From Caulobacter sp. UNC358MFTsu5.1 (GTDB lineage: Bacteria; Pseudomonadota; Alphaproteobacteria; Caulobacterales; Caulobacteraceae), in NCBI RefSeq assembly GCF_000712075.1, contig NZ_JONW01000006.1:62001-126000 (forward strand): DNA of 64,000 nucleotides. Direction: 5' to 3'. A program made the translations under genes and the position numbers. Below are positions 12,342 through 21,990 of the stretch, one piece after another. Numbering within the stretch: the first letter of the stretch is position 1; each line of letters opens with the position of its first letter. The notes beneath the pieces are model-generated. The model ran no database searches. It was given only the letters and a program-made list of their open reading frames with translations, and was not told the origin of the DNA.

Positions 12342-13618
12342 AGCCGGCCGGGAATCCGCACCGGCAGGCTCTCGTAACCCTTCACGAAGCTGGAATAGAC
12401 CCGCTTGGGCTCGCCCATGACCTCGATCTTCGGGAAGCGCTTGAGGATCTCCTCCCAGATGATCTTCAGCTGCAGCTCGGCCAGGCGGTTGCCCACGCAG
12501 CGGTGGATGCCGAAGCCGAACGACAGGTGGCGGCGGGCCTGCGGGCGGTCGATCAGGAAGGCATTCGGGTTGTCGATGACGGTGTCGTCGCGGTTGCCCG
12601 AGACGTACCACATCACGACCTTGTCGCCCTTCCTGATGGTCTTGCCCGACAGCTCGAAGTCCTCGATGGCCGTGCGGCGCATGTAGGCCAGCGGGGTCTG
12701 CCAGCGGATGATCTCCGAGACCATGTTGGGGATCAGCGACGGGTCGGCCCGCAGCTTGGCCTCTTCCGCCGGGTTCTGGCTGAGGGCCAGCAGGCCGCCG
12801 GTGATCGAGTTGCGGGTGGTGTCGTTGCCGCCGACGATCAGCAGGATGATGTTCCCCAGGTACTCGAACGGCGGCATGTTCCGCGTGGCCTCGCCGTGGG
12901 CCAGCATCGAGATCAGGTCGTTGCCCGGCTCGGTCGAATTGACCCGCTGGTTCCACAGCTCGGTGAAATAGGCCAGGCACTCCATCAGCTCGGCCCGGCG
13001 CTGCTCCTCGGTGTCGACGATGCCGGCGCCCGGCACGGCGGTGGAGACGTCGGACCAGCGGGTCAGCTTGCGGCGCTCCTCCCAGGGGAAGTCGAACAGG
13101 GTGGCCAGCATCTGGGTGGTCAGTTCGATCGACACCTTGTCGACCCAGTCGAAGGTCTCGCCGATCGGCAGGTTGTCGAGGATCCCGCCCACGCGTTCGC
13201 GGATCGTGCCCTCCAGCAGCGCCAGGTTCACCGGCGAGACGATCGGGCTGACGGTCTTGCGCTGGATGTCGTGCTTGGGCGGGTCCATGGCGATGAACAT
13301 CGGCAGGACGAAGTCCTCGTCGAAGTTCCTGATCGTGATGCCGCCGAAGCTGCTGTCCGACGAGAACACCTGGTGGGTGGTGTCGACGGTCATGATGTCG
13401 TTGTAGCGGGTGATCGACCAATAGGGGCCGTGCTCGCTCTGCGCGCAGTAGTGCACCGGGTCCTCGGCCCGCAGCCGCTCGAAGAACGGCCAGTGGGCGT
13501 CGGCCTGGAACAGGGCGGGATCGGCGACGTCGATCTCCTCCAGGGGCATCGAATAGGCCCGGGCGCGCGCCGCCTCCTTCTGGGCGTCGGCCGACAGATC
13601 GATGGCTCCGTCGCTCAT
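12338..13618 (-). CDS. Cytochrome P450, CYP153 family (probable alkane/fatty acid omega-hydroxylase)
   Basis: A soluble 426-residue class I P450. Landmarks are the I-helix GGNDTT (263-268), the K-helix ExxR (Glu302, Arg305) and the heme loop FGFGIHRC with Cys374. The C-terminal block YVSGNRD ... [18 protein letters not shown] is what I know from CYP153A enzymes, including the one from C. crescentus. That family terminally hydroxylates medium-chain alkanes or fatty acids. The ATG at 13618 has a strong GGAGG about six bases before it; a longer in-frame start is not needed. No ferredoxin or ferredoxin reductase is adjacent, so its electron partners must be encoded elsewhere. Confidence 0.93.
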   Translation of the reverse strand: MSDGAIDLSADAQKEAARARAYSMPLEEIDVADPALFQADAHWPFFERLRAEDPVHYCAQSEHGPYWSITRYNDIMTVDTTHQVFSSDSSFGGITIRNFDEDFVLPMFIAMDPPKHDIQRKTVSPIVSPVNLALLEGTIRERVGGILDNLPIGETFDWVDKVSIELTTQMLATLFDFPWEERRKLTRWSDVSTAVPGAGIVDTEEQRRAELMECLAYFTELWNQRVNSTEPGNDLISMLAHGEATRNMPPFEYLGNIILLIVGGNDTTRNSITGGLLALSQNPAEEAKLRADPSLIPNMVSEIIRWQTPLAYMRRTAIEDFELSGKTIRKGDKVVMWYVSGNRDDTVIDNPNAFLIDRPQARRHLSFGFGIHRCVGNRLAELQLKIIWEEILKRFPKIEVMGEPKRVYSSFVKGYESLPVRIPGRL

Positions 13619-13645
13619 GGCGACCTCCCAAGAAAATGAACAAGC

Positions 13646-13657
13646 AAACAACTGTTT
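13646..13657. promoter_or_regulatory. Small palindrome upstream of the CYP153 gene (possible operator)
   Basis: AAACA-AC-TGTTT lies 28 bases upstream of the P450 start codon, in the 133-base divergent gap shared with the nfu gene. Its position fits a regulator site controlling one or both genes. The arms are short and may be chance. Confidence 0.25.
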
Positions 13658-13751
13658 CGAGGATGGAGCCATAACGCGGTTCGTTTGTCACGATGACGCA
13701 AGCGGCACCCGGCCTCTTGCCCGGGGGGCGCCGAAGGTCCATTTCTCCGGC

Positions 13752-14321
13752 ATGTTCATCCAGACCGAAACCACGCCCAACCCCGAGGTCCTGAAGTTCC
13801 TGCCCGGCCGCGAAGTGCTGGGCGAGGGCGCTCGGGAATTCCGCACCGCCGAGGAAGGCGACGCCTCGCCCCTGGCCGAGGCCCTGTTCCGGCTGGGCGA
13901 CGTCGACCGCGTGTTCTTCGGCCCGGACTTCCTGACCGTGACCAAGGCCGAGGGCGCGGAGTGGCCGCACCTGAAGGCGCCGATCCTGGCCGCCATCATG
14001 GACCACTTCACCAGCGGCCGCCCCCTGCTGCTGGACCAGATCGAGAGCGGCCACGACGAGGACGGGGTCTACGACGAGGAGACCTCGCAGATCGTCGCCG
14101 AGATCAAGGACCTGCTGGACACCCGCATCCGCCCGGCCGTGGCCCAGGACGGCGGCGACATCGTGTTCTCCAAGTTCGAGCCGGCCACCGGCGTGGTCTG
14201 GCTGCACATGCGCGGCGCCTGCTCGGGCTGCCCGTCGTCCTCGGCCACGCTGAAGGCGGGCGTCGAGAACATGCTCAAGCACTATGTACCCGAAGTGACC
14301 CGGGTGGAGCAGACGCTCTAG
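13752..14321 (+). CDS. NifU-like Fe-S cluster carrier (Nfu/HIRIP5 type)
   Basis: A 189-residue Fe-S cluster carrier. The N-terminal Nfu_N domain starts MFIQTETTPNPEVLKFLPG, and the C-terminal NifU-like domain carries the cluster-binding pair Cys157-x-x-Cys160 in GACSGCPSS. In alphaproteobacteria such proteins pass [4Fe-4S] or [2Fe-2S] clusters to client enzymes, and this window encodes several possible clients (MiaB, MoaA, the IorA subunit). The ATG at 13752 is preferred over an earlier frame opening at 13602, which would overlap the promoter region and adds nothing conserved. The gene is divergent from the P450 gene. Confidence 0.94.
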   Translation: MFIQTETTPNPEVLKFLPGREVLGEGAREFRTAEEGDASPLAEALFRLGDVDRVFFGPDFLTVTKAEGAEWPHLKAPILAAIMDHFTSGRPLLLDQIESGHDEDGVYDEETSQIVAEIKDLLDTRIRPAVAQDGGDIVFSKFEPATGVVWLHMRGACSGCPSSSATLKAGVENMLKHYVPEVTRVEQTL

Positions 14322-14416
14322 GACCCTCGGCGTGCGCGCGCCTATCGTGCGCGCCTGGGCAAGGGAATGCGTCCTGGGCGCCTTGCCAGCGCGGTCCCGC
14401 GTCCTTATCGTAACTG

Positions 14417-14433
14417 TATAAGTTGCAATTATA
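14417..14433. promoter_or_regulatory. AT-rich near-palindrome before the nitroreductase gene
   Basis: TATAAGTTGCAATTATA (arms TATAA/TTATA around TTGCAA) lies about 20 bases before the nitroreductase start codon and stands out in GC-rich DNA. It may combine a -10 element with an operator for a small repressor. AAGGA, eight bases before the ATG, is the ribosome binding site. Confidence 0.4.
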
Positions 14434-14452
14434 TCGCCCATAAGGATCGCTG

Positions 14453-15040
14453 ATGGCCAAGCTCGCCGACACGGCTCTCGACCAACTGTTCACGACCGCC
14501 CGCACCCGCAACGGCTGGAGCGACACGCCCATCCCCGAAGCGGTCCTGCGCGAGCTGTACGATCTGGTGAAGTTCGGTCCGACCGCCGCCAACAGCACGC
14601 CGGCGCGCTTCGTGTTCGTGCAGAGCCCGGACGCCAAGGCCCGGCTGGCGGCCCTGTCGTCGGGCTCGAACGGGGCCAAGATCCTCAAGGCGCCGGTGAC
14701 GGTGATCGTCGGCTACGACCTGGACTTCCCCGAGACCCTGCCCAAGCTGTTCCCCAACGCGCCGGGGGCCAAGGACTGGTTCCCCGATCCCGTGACCAAG
14801 GAGTGGGGCGCGCTGCGCAACAGCTCGCTGCAGGGCGGCTACTTCATCCTGGCCGCGCGGGCCCTGGGCCTGGACACCGGCCCGATGTCGGGTTTCGACA
14901 ACGCCGCCGTCGACAAGGAATTCTTCGCCGGGACGAACATCAAGTCGAACTTCATCGTCTCGATCGGCTACGGCACCGAAGAAAACCTCTTCCCGCGCAA
15001 CCCGCGCCTGGACTTCGAGGAAGCTGCGAAGATCGTCTGA
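14453..15040 (+). CDS. Nitroreductase-family NAD(P)H oxidoreductase (RutE/HadB-like)
   Basis: A 195-residue FMN-binding nitroreductase-fold enzyme of the malonic semialdehyde reductase (RutE) / HadB subgroup. It starts with [14 protein letters not shown] and has [39 protein letters not shown] and IGYG, all typical of that subgroup. UniProt carries a close Caulobacter relative as CC_0061 (from memory). It probably reduces an aldehyde or nitro substrate with NAD(P)H. The substrate cannot be told from sequence, and no rut genes are nearby. It has its own AT-rich promoter region and a good ribosome binding site. Confidence 0.9.
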   Translation: MAKLADTALDQLFTTARTRNGWSDTPIPEAVLRELYDLVKFGPTAANSTPARFVFVQSPDAKARLAALSSGSNGAKILKAPVTVIVGYDLDFPETLPKLFPNAPGAKDWFPDPVTKEWGALRNSSLQGGYFILAARALGLDTGPMSGFDNAAVDKEFFAGTNIKSNFIVSIGYGTEENLFPRNPRLDFEEAAKIV

Positions 15041-15061
15041 TCCCGCTCTGAGCATCCAATC

Positions 15062-15173
15062 GTTGTCATCCCGGAAAGCGCGGAGCGCTTGTCCGGGACC
15101 CAGGTGAGCCGCAAGGCGTCAGCCCAGTCCCCTGGGTCCCGGACAGCCCCTGCGGGGCTTCCGGGATGACAAC
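15062..15173. repeat. GTCATCCCGG palindromic element, long form
   Basis: Terminal inverted arms GTTGTCATCCCGG / CCGGGATGACAAC (13 bp, perfect) enclose a second inverted pair (TCCGGGACCCAGG / CCTGGGTCCCGGA). It lies between the nitroreductase and the first lipoprotein gene. Related elements are at 43133-43260 and 53101-53142, and more distantly at 44095-44224. Confidence 0.85.
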
Positions 15174-15221
15174 CGTTTGTGCTGGTGGCGAACCCTCGGG
15201 GCTGGGTGCTAGAACGCACCC

Positions 15222-15869
15222 ATGACCCAGCGCCTCGCCCTGATCGCCGCCCCGCTGCTGCTGCTCGCCGCCTGCGGCCCCGCCAAGCAAGCCGACAAGG
15301 CCCCGCCGGCCGCCTCGAGCGCCGAAGTCCCCAAGTCCGGCCCCGTCGCCGTCGCGGTCACCCCCTATGTCGGCGGGCCGCTGCACGTGCGCGCCGACGG
15401 CGTGGGGCCGATCACCGGCGAGACGGCCTTCGACGAGGCCACCATCAAGGCCCTGTTCCCCAAGGCGGTGGTCAAGAGCGCCTTCATCCACACCGGCGAG
15501 GGCCCGCCCGGACCGATCCTCACCCTCGAGCAGGACAACACGCCGCTGCTGGAGATCGGCAAGGGCGCCGAGGGCGGCATCGGCGAGATCCGCCTGGCCG
15601 GCGGTCCCGTCGAGGGCCCCAAGGGCGAAGCCCTTCTCGCGAAGTGGGGCGACCTCGGTTTCGACATCGTCCAGTGCCGGGCCGGAGAGGGCCGCACGGT
15701 CAACCAGGCCGTCTGCGTGCGCCCCGAGGCCCCGACCGTGGCCTATGTGTTCGGCGTGCCCGGCTGGACCAAGGGCGGCCTGCCGCCGGTCGAGGTGCTG
15801 AAGGCCAAGGGCCAGCTGAACGAATTCGTCTGGCGTCCGGCCGAGCAGGCGGCCGTCGGCGCGGCCTGA
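15222..15869 (+). CDS. DUF1131 lipoprotein (YfeY-like), copy 1
   Basis: A 215-residue predicted lipoprotein. The signal peptide ends in the lipobox LLAAC with Cys18. A Pro/Ala-rich tether (about 19-45) is followed by a globular part containing GVGPITGETAFDE ... GWTKGGLPPVEVLKAKGQLNEFVWRP. This resembles the DUF1131 family, whose E. coli member YfeY is a sigma-E-regulated lipoprotein (family resemblance recalled). Two cysteines in the domain (QC and VC) flank a short loop and could pair. Function unknown. It is the first of two tandem paralogues and is separated from the second by only four bases. Confidence 0.85.
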   Translation: MTQRLALIAAPLLLLAACGPAKQADKAPPAASSAEVPKSGPVAVAVTPYVGGPLHVRADGVGPITGETAFDEATIKALFPKAVVKSAFIHTGEGPPGPILTLEQDNTPLLEIGKGAEGGIGEIRLAGGPVEGPKGEALLAKWGDLGFDIVQCRAGEGRTVNQAVCVRPEAPTVAYVFGVPGWTKGGLPPVEVLKAKGQLNEFVWRPAEQAAVGAA

Positions 15870-15873
15870 TCCG

Positions 15874-16545
15874 ATGTTCCGACGCCTGATCCTCGCCGCC
15901 CCGCTGCTGGCCCTGGTCGCCTGCGGCCCGGCGGGCAACGCCCAAGCCGACAAACCGCAAGCCGGCAAGGCCGCCTCGTCGGCCGCGCCCGCGCCCGCCG
16001 TGGTGACGCGCAAGGCCGCCGACGGCGCGGTCGACCGCTTCACGCCCTATGCGGGCGGGCCGCTGGCCCTGGACGAGTTCTCGGTGGGGCCGATCATGGC
16101 CCAGACGGAGTTCTCGCTCGACGCCATCCAGCAGCGCTTCCCCAAGGCCAAGGTCACGCCCTGGAACCTGGCCAAGGACCCCGGCGCGCCGTCCTACCTG
16201 GCGGCCATCAGGGTCAGGCAGGACGACGGGCTCGTGGAGGTCTCGGCCAATCCCGGCACGCGCACCGTCGGCGATATCCGCATCACCGGCGGCACGCCCC
16301 AGGGCCCGCGCGGCGAGACCCTGGGCATGAAGTGGGCGGACGCCGACATGGACTATCCGCGCTGCTGGATGGGCAAGGACCTCGACGCCCACGCCGTGAT
16401 CTGCACCCAGCCCGGCGAGCCCGTGCTGCGCTACATCTTCGCCGTGCCCGGCTGGACGCAGGAGACGATGCCGTCCGAGGCCGTGCTGCGCGAGAAGGCG
16501 ACGCTGCGCGCGTTCTTCTGGCGTGGCGGGGCGCCCGTCCAGTGA
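15874..16545 (+). CDS. DUF1131 lipoprotein (YfeY-like), copy 2
   Basis: A 223-residue paralogue of the preceding gene with the same layout: signal peptide with lipobox ALVAC (Cys17), Ala/Pro/Gln-rich linker, then the DUF1131 domain (SVGPIMAQTEFSLDA ... GWTQETMPSEAVLREKATLRAFFW). The paired cysteines (RC and IC) are also kept. Sequence divergence is clear, so the duplication is old and the copies may have different roles. Its TGA overlaps the GTG start of tsaB, indicating translational coupling in one transcript with tsaB and rimI. Confidence 0.84.
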   Translation: MFRRLILAAPLLALVACGPAGNAQADKPQAGKAASSAAPAPAVVTRKAADGAVDRFTPYAGGPLALDEFSVGPIMAQTEFSLDAIQQRFPKAKVTPWNLAKDPGAPSYLAAIRVRQDDGLVEVSANPGTRTVGDIRITGGTPQGPRGETLGMKWADADMDYPRCWMGKDLDAHAVICTQPGEPVLRYIFAVPGWTQETMPSEAVLREKATLRAFFWRGGAPVQ

Positions 16546-17195
16546 TCCTCTCGATAGACACCTGCCTGGCCGCCAGCTCGGTCGCCATCCTGGACGGCGA
16601 CACGGTCCGCGCGGCCCGCAGCGAGCCCATGACCCGCGGCCACCAGGAGCGCATCGCCGTCATCGCTCGCGAGGTCGCGACCGAGGCGGGGGTGAAGTTC
16701 GCCGGCCTGACCCGCATCGCCGTCACCGTCGGCCCCGGCTCGTTCACCGGCCTGCGGGTGGGGCTGTCGTTCGCCAAGGGCCTGGCCACGGCCCTGTCGA
16801 TCCCCTGCGTGGGGGTCAACACCCTGGAGGCCCTGGCCGCCTCGGCCCCAAGGGAGAATGGCGTCTCCGGCTTCGTGGCCGGCGTGCTCGACGCCAAGAT
16901 GGACCAGGTCTATCTGCAGGTCTTCGACGGCGGCACGGCCCTGATGGCCCCCGACGCCCTGGAGGTCGGCGTGGCCGCCGCGCGCCTGGCCGAGCTGTGG
17001 TCCGGCGGTCCGGCGACGCTGGTCGGCTCGGGCGCGCCGCTGGTCGCCGAGGTGCTGCCGGGCGCGACCGTGCTGACCCCGGCCTTCGCCGACCCCGTCG
17101 CGATCGCCCGCCTGGCCGCCGCCCGTCCCGTCCCGACCCATTCGCCCCGGCCGCTCTATCTGCGCGCGCCCTACGCCGTGGCGCCGGCGGCATGA
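16542..17195 (+). CDS. tsaB: tRNA threonylcarbamoyladenosine biosynthesis protein TsaB
   Basis: TsaB is the inactive ASKHA-fold partner of TsaD in t6A37 modification of ANN-decoding tRNAs. The 217-residue product starts ILSIDTCLAASSVAILDGD and carries the family segments HQERI and TVGPGSFTGLRVGLSFAKGLA. The GTG start at 16542 overlaps the upstream stop by the GTGA arrangement. The frame is open further 5' but only antiparallel to the lipoprotein sequence. The rimI ATG overlaps the tsaB stop at 17192-17195, the classic tsaB-rimI pair. Confidence 0.95.
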   Translation: MILSIDTCLAASSVAILDGDTVRAARSEPMTRGHQERIAVIAREVATEAGVKFAGLTRIAVTVGPGSFTGLRVGLSFAKGLATALSIPCVGVNTLEALAASAPRENGVSGFVAGVLDAKMDQVYLQVFDGGTALMAPDALEVGVAAARLAELWSGGPATLVGSGAPLVAEVLPGATVLTPAFADPVAIARLAAARPVPTHSPRPLYLRAPYAVAPAA

Positions 17196-17644
17196 TCCTG
17201 CGTCCCGTCGGGCTGGAAGCCTGCTTCACCCTGGCCGACCTTCACGATCGCGCCTTCGACCGGCCCTGGTCGGCGGACGAGTTCGAGAGCCTGCTCAAGA
17301 GCCCCGGCGCCTTCGCCGTGCTGGGCGAGGCGGGCGAGCCGGAAGAGGCCAAGGGCTTCATCCTGTGCCGCGCCGTGGCCGGCGAGGCCGAGATCCTGAC
17401 CGTGGCCGTCGATCCGGCCGCCCGCCGCCGCGGCTGGGGCGCGGCCCTGGTCGAAATGGCCGTCGGCGTCGCCAAGGAGGCCCGCGCCTTCGAGATGTTC
17501 CTGGAGGTCGCGGCCGACAATATCGCGGCGATCAAGCTCTACGAAGCCACCGGTTTTGAGCGTGTCGGCCTGCGAAAGGGTTATTATCCCCATCCGGATG
17601 GGGCCAAGGACGCCGTGGTGATGCGTCGGGCGCTTAACAGCTAG
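17192..17644 (+). CDS. rimI: Ribosomal protein S18-alanine N-acetyltransferase RimI
   Basis: A 150-residue GNAT acetyltransferase. The acetyl-CoA loop is AVDPAARRRGWGAALV, followed by FLEVAADNIAAIKLYEATGF, the NxxAxxLYxxxGF block of RimI, and then GLRKGYY. In E. coli RimI acetylates the N-terminal alanine of S18, but enzymes of this group can have other N-terminal targets. It overlaps tsaB by four bases (ATGA), and fur follows 46 bases downstream in the same direction. Confidence 0.93.
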   Translation: MILRPVGLEACFTLADLHDRAFDRPWSADEFESLLKSPGAFAVLGEAGEPEEAKGFILCRAVAGEAEILTVAVDPAARRRGWGAALVEMAVGVAKEARAFEMFLEVAADNIAAIKLYEATGFERVGLRKGYYPHPDGAKDAVVMRRALNS

Positions 17645-17690
17645 CGACCAAGCCCCTATCTTGCCCGCGAATCTTGCAGGAGACGCCACA

Positions 17691-18098
17691 GTGGATCGCC
17701 TCGAAAAGCTCTGCATCGAAAAGGGCATGCGCATGACCGACCAGCGTCGGGTCATCGCCCGCGTGCTGTCGGCCGCCACCGATCACCCGGACGTCGAAGA
17801 GCTGCACCGTCGCGCCCACGCCGTGGACCCGCACATCTCGATCGCCACGGTCTACCGCACCGTCCGGCTGTTCGAGGAAAGCGGCATCATCGAGCGCCAC
17901 GACTTCCGCGACGGCCGCTCGCGCTACGAAGAGACGCCCGACCACCACCACGACCACCTGATCGACATGAAGACCGGCAAGGTCGTCGAGTTCGTGGACG
18001 AGGAGATCGAGGCCCTGCAGAACGCCATCGCCAAGAAGCTGGGCTACAAGCTGGTGGACCACCGGCTGGAGCTTTATGGCGTGCCGATCGAGGAGTGA
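17691..18098 (+). CDS. fur: Ferric uptake regulator Fur
   Basis: A 135-residue Fur-family metalloregulator. The winged helix has MTDQRRVIARVL and the recognition segment ISIATVYRTVRLFEESG. The hinge metal site is the His cluster 85-89 (HHHDH), followed by LIDMKTGKVVEFVDEEIE. The CxxC zinc motifs of E. coli Fur are absent, as is usual for alphaproteobacterial Fur. The GTG at 17691 has AGGAG eight bases upstream; an earlier TTG at 17661 lacks this. The Fur-box-like palindrome upstream of the TonB receptor gene at 45.1 kb is a likely target. Confidence 0.95.
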   Translation: MDRLEKLCIEKGMRMTDQRRVIARVLSAATDHPDVEELHRRAHAVDPHISIATVYRTVRLFEESGIIERHDFRDGRSRYEETPDHHHDHLIDMKTGKVVEFVDEEIEALQNAIAKKLGYKLVDHRLELYGVPIEE

Positions 18099-18104
18099 TC
18101 CTCG

Positions 18105-18224
18105 CACTTGCCCCCACCTGACCGCTTCGCGGTCTGTCCGCCCCCTTAGGGGGCGGAGCCTCGCGCTCTAGGCTCTTCCCCCTCTGGGGGAAGACGACGC
18201 GAAGCGGTCCGTAGGGGGCAAGTG
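18105..18224. repeat. Dispersed palindromic element (TGCCCCCACCTGAC type), copy 2
   Basis: Outer arms CACTTGCCCCC / GGGGGCAAGTG are perfect. Inside are CCGCTTCGCGG, CCGCCCCC..GGGGGCGG and TTCCCCCTCTGGGGGAA hairpins in the same order as at 7215-7327. It starts seven bases after the fur stop and ends 50 bases before miaB. Confidence 0.87.
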
Positions 18225-18274
18225 TGGCGCCCGCGTCCTTGCATGCAGGGCCCCTCGCGCTCATAACGCCCCGC

Positions 18275-19623
<1,349 letters not shown>

Positions 19624-19627
<4 letters not shown>

Positions 19628-20568
19628 GCCGCACGCCTGAGTTCCTGCCCCTGTCCGACACCGCCGTCCGCGCCGTTTCCGGCCCGAACGGCCGTCACGC
19701 CGCCCTGATCGAGGACGCCTTCAAGGTGTTGATCGAGACCCCGGGCGGCGGGGTGACGATCACCGGCGACGTCAAGGCGCGGGCCGGCGCCAAGCGGGCG
19801 ATCCAGGCCCTGGCCCACCGGGCCGACGCCGACGACGAGGTGGTCGAGGCCGATGTCCGCGTGGCCGTCGGCGAGGCCCACAGCGCGTCCGGCCAGGCCT
19901 CGCCCCGCGCCGTGCGCAAGGGCAGCGTCTCGCCCAAGACCAAGGGCCAGGCCCGCTACATGGAGGCCATGGCCAGCCATCCGCTGTGCTTCGGCCTGGG
20001 CCCCGCCGGCACCGGCAAGACCTTCCTGGCCGTGGCCCAAGGGGCGGGCATGCTGCTGCGCGGCGAGGTCGATCGCCTGATCGTCACCCGCCCCGCCGTC
20101 GAGGCCGGCGAGAAGCTGGGCTTCCTGCCGGGCGACTTGAACGAGAAGGTCGATCCCTACATGGCCCCCGTCTGGGAGGCCCTGACCGACATCATGGGCG
20201 CCGACCAGCTGCGCCGCCGCCGCGAGAAGCTGGAGATCGAGGTCGCCCCGATCGCCTTCATGCGCGGCCGCACCCTGAGCCACGCCTTCGTCATCGTCGA
20301 CGAGGCCCAGAACTGCTCGCGCCTGCAGATGAAGATGGTCCTGACCCGCCTGGGCGAGGGCGCGCGGATGGTGGTGACGGGCGACCCGACCCAGGTCGAC
20401 CTGCTGAACCCCCGCGACTCCGGCCTGGCCCACGCGGTGTCGATCCTGGAAGGGGTCGAGGGCGTGGCGGTGTCGCGCTTCACCTCGGCCGACGTGGTGC
20501 GCCACCCGCTGGTCGAACGCATCGTCAAGGCCTACGACGCCGACGCCCTGCAGACGACGACCCGCTAG
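19624..20568 (+). CDS. phoH: PhoH family ATPase
   Basis: A 314-residue PhoH-like protein with Walker A GPAGTGKT at residues 126-133 and Walker B VIVDEAQN (Asp226, Glu227). The N-terminal segment (about 20-90) resembles the KH-like domain of PhoH-like (YbeZ) proteins. YbeZ interacts with the endoribonuclease YbeY in RNA and ribosome metabolism, and ybeY is the next gene. The start appears to be TTG at 19624, overlapping the miaB stop (TTGA). No better codon precedes the conserved sequence, although a later start is possible. Confidence 0.93.
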
Positions 20569-20569
20569 A

Positions 20570-21046
20570 ATGACCATCACCGTCGACATCGAGATCGAGG
20601 ACCAGGCCTGGACCCAGGCCGAGCCGGAGGTCGAGGCCCTGGTCTGGCGCGCCGCCCAGGCCGTGCTGGACGCCCACGAGGACATCGAAGGGCAGGGGAT
20701 CGTCATCCTGCTGGCCGACGACGGCAGCGTCCAGGCGCTGAACCGCGACTTCCGCCAGAAGGACTACGCGACCAACGTCCTGTCCTTCCCTTCGCCGCCC
20801 AATCCGGAAGGCCAGATCGGCGACATCGCCCTGGCGTTCGGGGTCTGCGCCCGCGAGGCGGCCGAGCAGGGCAAGCCTCTTGCGCACCATTTGCAACATC
20901 TGGTGGCGCATGGGGTGCTTCATCTCTTAGGATACGACCATCAGGACGACGGCGAGGCCGAGGCCATGGAAGCGTTCGAGCGCGAGATCCTCGCGGGCTT
21001 GGACATTCCCGACCCCTATGCCGAACCCGCGTCGACCGAGGGATAA
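20570..21046 (+). CDS. ybeY: Endoribonuclease YbeY (16S rRNA maturation factor)
   Basis: A 158-residue YbeY, a zinc endoribonuclease needed for 16S rRNA 3'-end maturation and ribosome quality control. The metal site HGVLHLLGYDH supplies His114, His118 and His124. The segment LNRDFRQKDYATNVLSFP before it is also diagnostic. The ATG lies one base after the phoH stop. It sits between phoH and the corC-like gene, the same order as ybeZ-ybeY-ybeX in enterobacteria. Confidence 0.96.
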   Translation: MTITVDIEIEDQAWTQAEPEVEALVWRAAQAVLDAHEDIEGQGIVILLADDGSVQALNRDFRQKDYATNVLSFPSPPNPEGQIGDIALAFGVCAREAAEQGKPLAHHLQHLVAHGVLHLLGYDHQDDGEAEAMEAFEREILAGLDIPDPYAEPASTEG

Positions 21047-21057
21047 CCAAGCAGGGC

Positions 21058-21990
21058 ATGCCCAGCGACGACCAGAGTTCCCCGCCCGCCGGTTCGACTC
21101 GCTTGAGTCGGGGCGTGCGGGCGTTCTTCCGTAAGATGCGCAAGGACCTTGCCGGCCGGCGGGTTCCGGGCCTGGCCGAGGCGACGCGTCCGGCCGATCC
21201 CGCCCTGGCCCACGAGGTCGACCTGGTCGACCAGGCCGAGGCCTTCCAGAGCCTGCGGGTGGCCGACGTGATGACGCCGCGCGCCGACATCGTCGCCGTC
21301 GAGGTGAGCACGCCGTTCGAGGCGCTGGTGGCCCAGTTCACCGAGGCCGAGCATTCGCGGATGCCGATCTACCGCGAGACCCTGGACGACCCGGTCGGCG
21401 TGATCCACGTCAAGGACGTGTTCCGCCTGCTGGCCGCCGACGACAGGCGGCCGGGGCCGTCGGACCAGATCCTCCAGCGGCTGCGGCGCGAGGCGCTGTA
21501 CGTGCCGGCCTCGATGCGGGCCGCCGACCTGCTGCTGCGCATGCGCACCAGCCGCATCCACATGGCCCTGGTCATCGACGAGTTCGGCGGCACCGACGGC
21601 CTGGTGACCATGGAGGACCTGATCGAGGCGGTGGTCGGCGAGATCGACGACGAGCACGACGACGCCCAGGTCTCCAACATCGTCGCCCGTCCGGGCGGCC
21701 TGTTCGAGGTCGACGCCCGCGCGCCCCTGGAGGACCTGGAGGCCGCCCTCGACACCGATCTGGCCCCGCCGGACATGGAAGAGGACATCGACACCGTCGC
21801 CGGCCTGGTCGTGGCCCTGGCCGGCCGCGTGCCGCAAAGGGGCGAGGTGATCGCCCACCCGGCGGGCTTCGACCTGGAAGTGGTCGAGGCCGACCCGCGT
21901 CGCGTGCGCCGGGTGCGGGTGCGTCCGGCCGTGGCCCTCGAGTCTGGCGTGGAAGCGGCCGAGCCGCCCGGCCGCGTGGCCGCTTCGTGA
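21058..21990 (+). CDS. CBS-domain protein of the CorC/HlyC family (YbeX-like)
   Basis: A 310-residue cytosolic protein with paired CBS domains (about 75-200; VMTPRADIVAVEV ... DGLVTMEDLIEAVVGEI) and a C-terminal CorC_HlyC transporter-associated domain. Family members are annotated as magnesium/cobalt efflux or hemolysin-like, and in the ybeZYX-lnt operon the protein is linked to ribosome maturation and Mg homeostasis. A basic N-terminus (LSRGVRAFFRKMRKDLAGRR) precedes the CBS pair. No membrane helices are present. The TGA overlaps the lnt GTG start. Confidence 0.9.
   Translation: MPSDDQSSPPAGSTRLSRGVRAFFRKMRKDLAGRRVPGLAEATRPADPALAHEVDLVDQAEAFQSLRVADVMTPRADIVAVEVSTPFEALVAQFTEAEHSRMPIYRETLDDPVGVIHVKDVFRLLAADDRRPGPSDQILQRLRREALYVPASMRAADLLLRMRTSRIHMALVIDEFGGTDGLVTMEDLIEAVVGEIDDEHDDAQVSNIVARPGGLFEVDARAPLEDLEAALDTDLAPPDMEEDIDTVAGLVVALAGRVPQRGEVIAHPAGFDLEVVEADPRRVRRVRVRPAVALESGVEAAEPPGRVAAS

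Noticed and set aside
13602..13751. N-terminal extension of the Nfu protein
   Set aside because: It would cover the divergent promoter region and the CYP153 ribosome binding site, and the added residues are not family-like.
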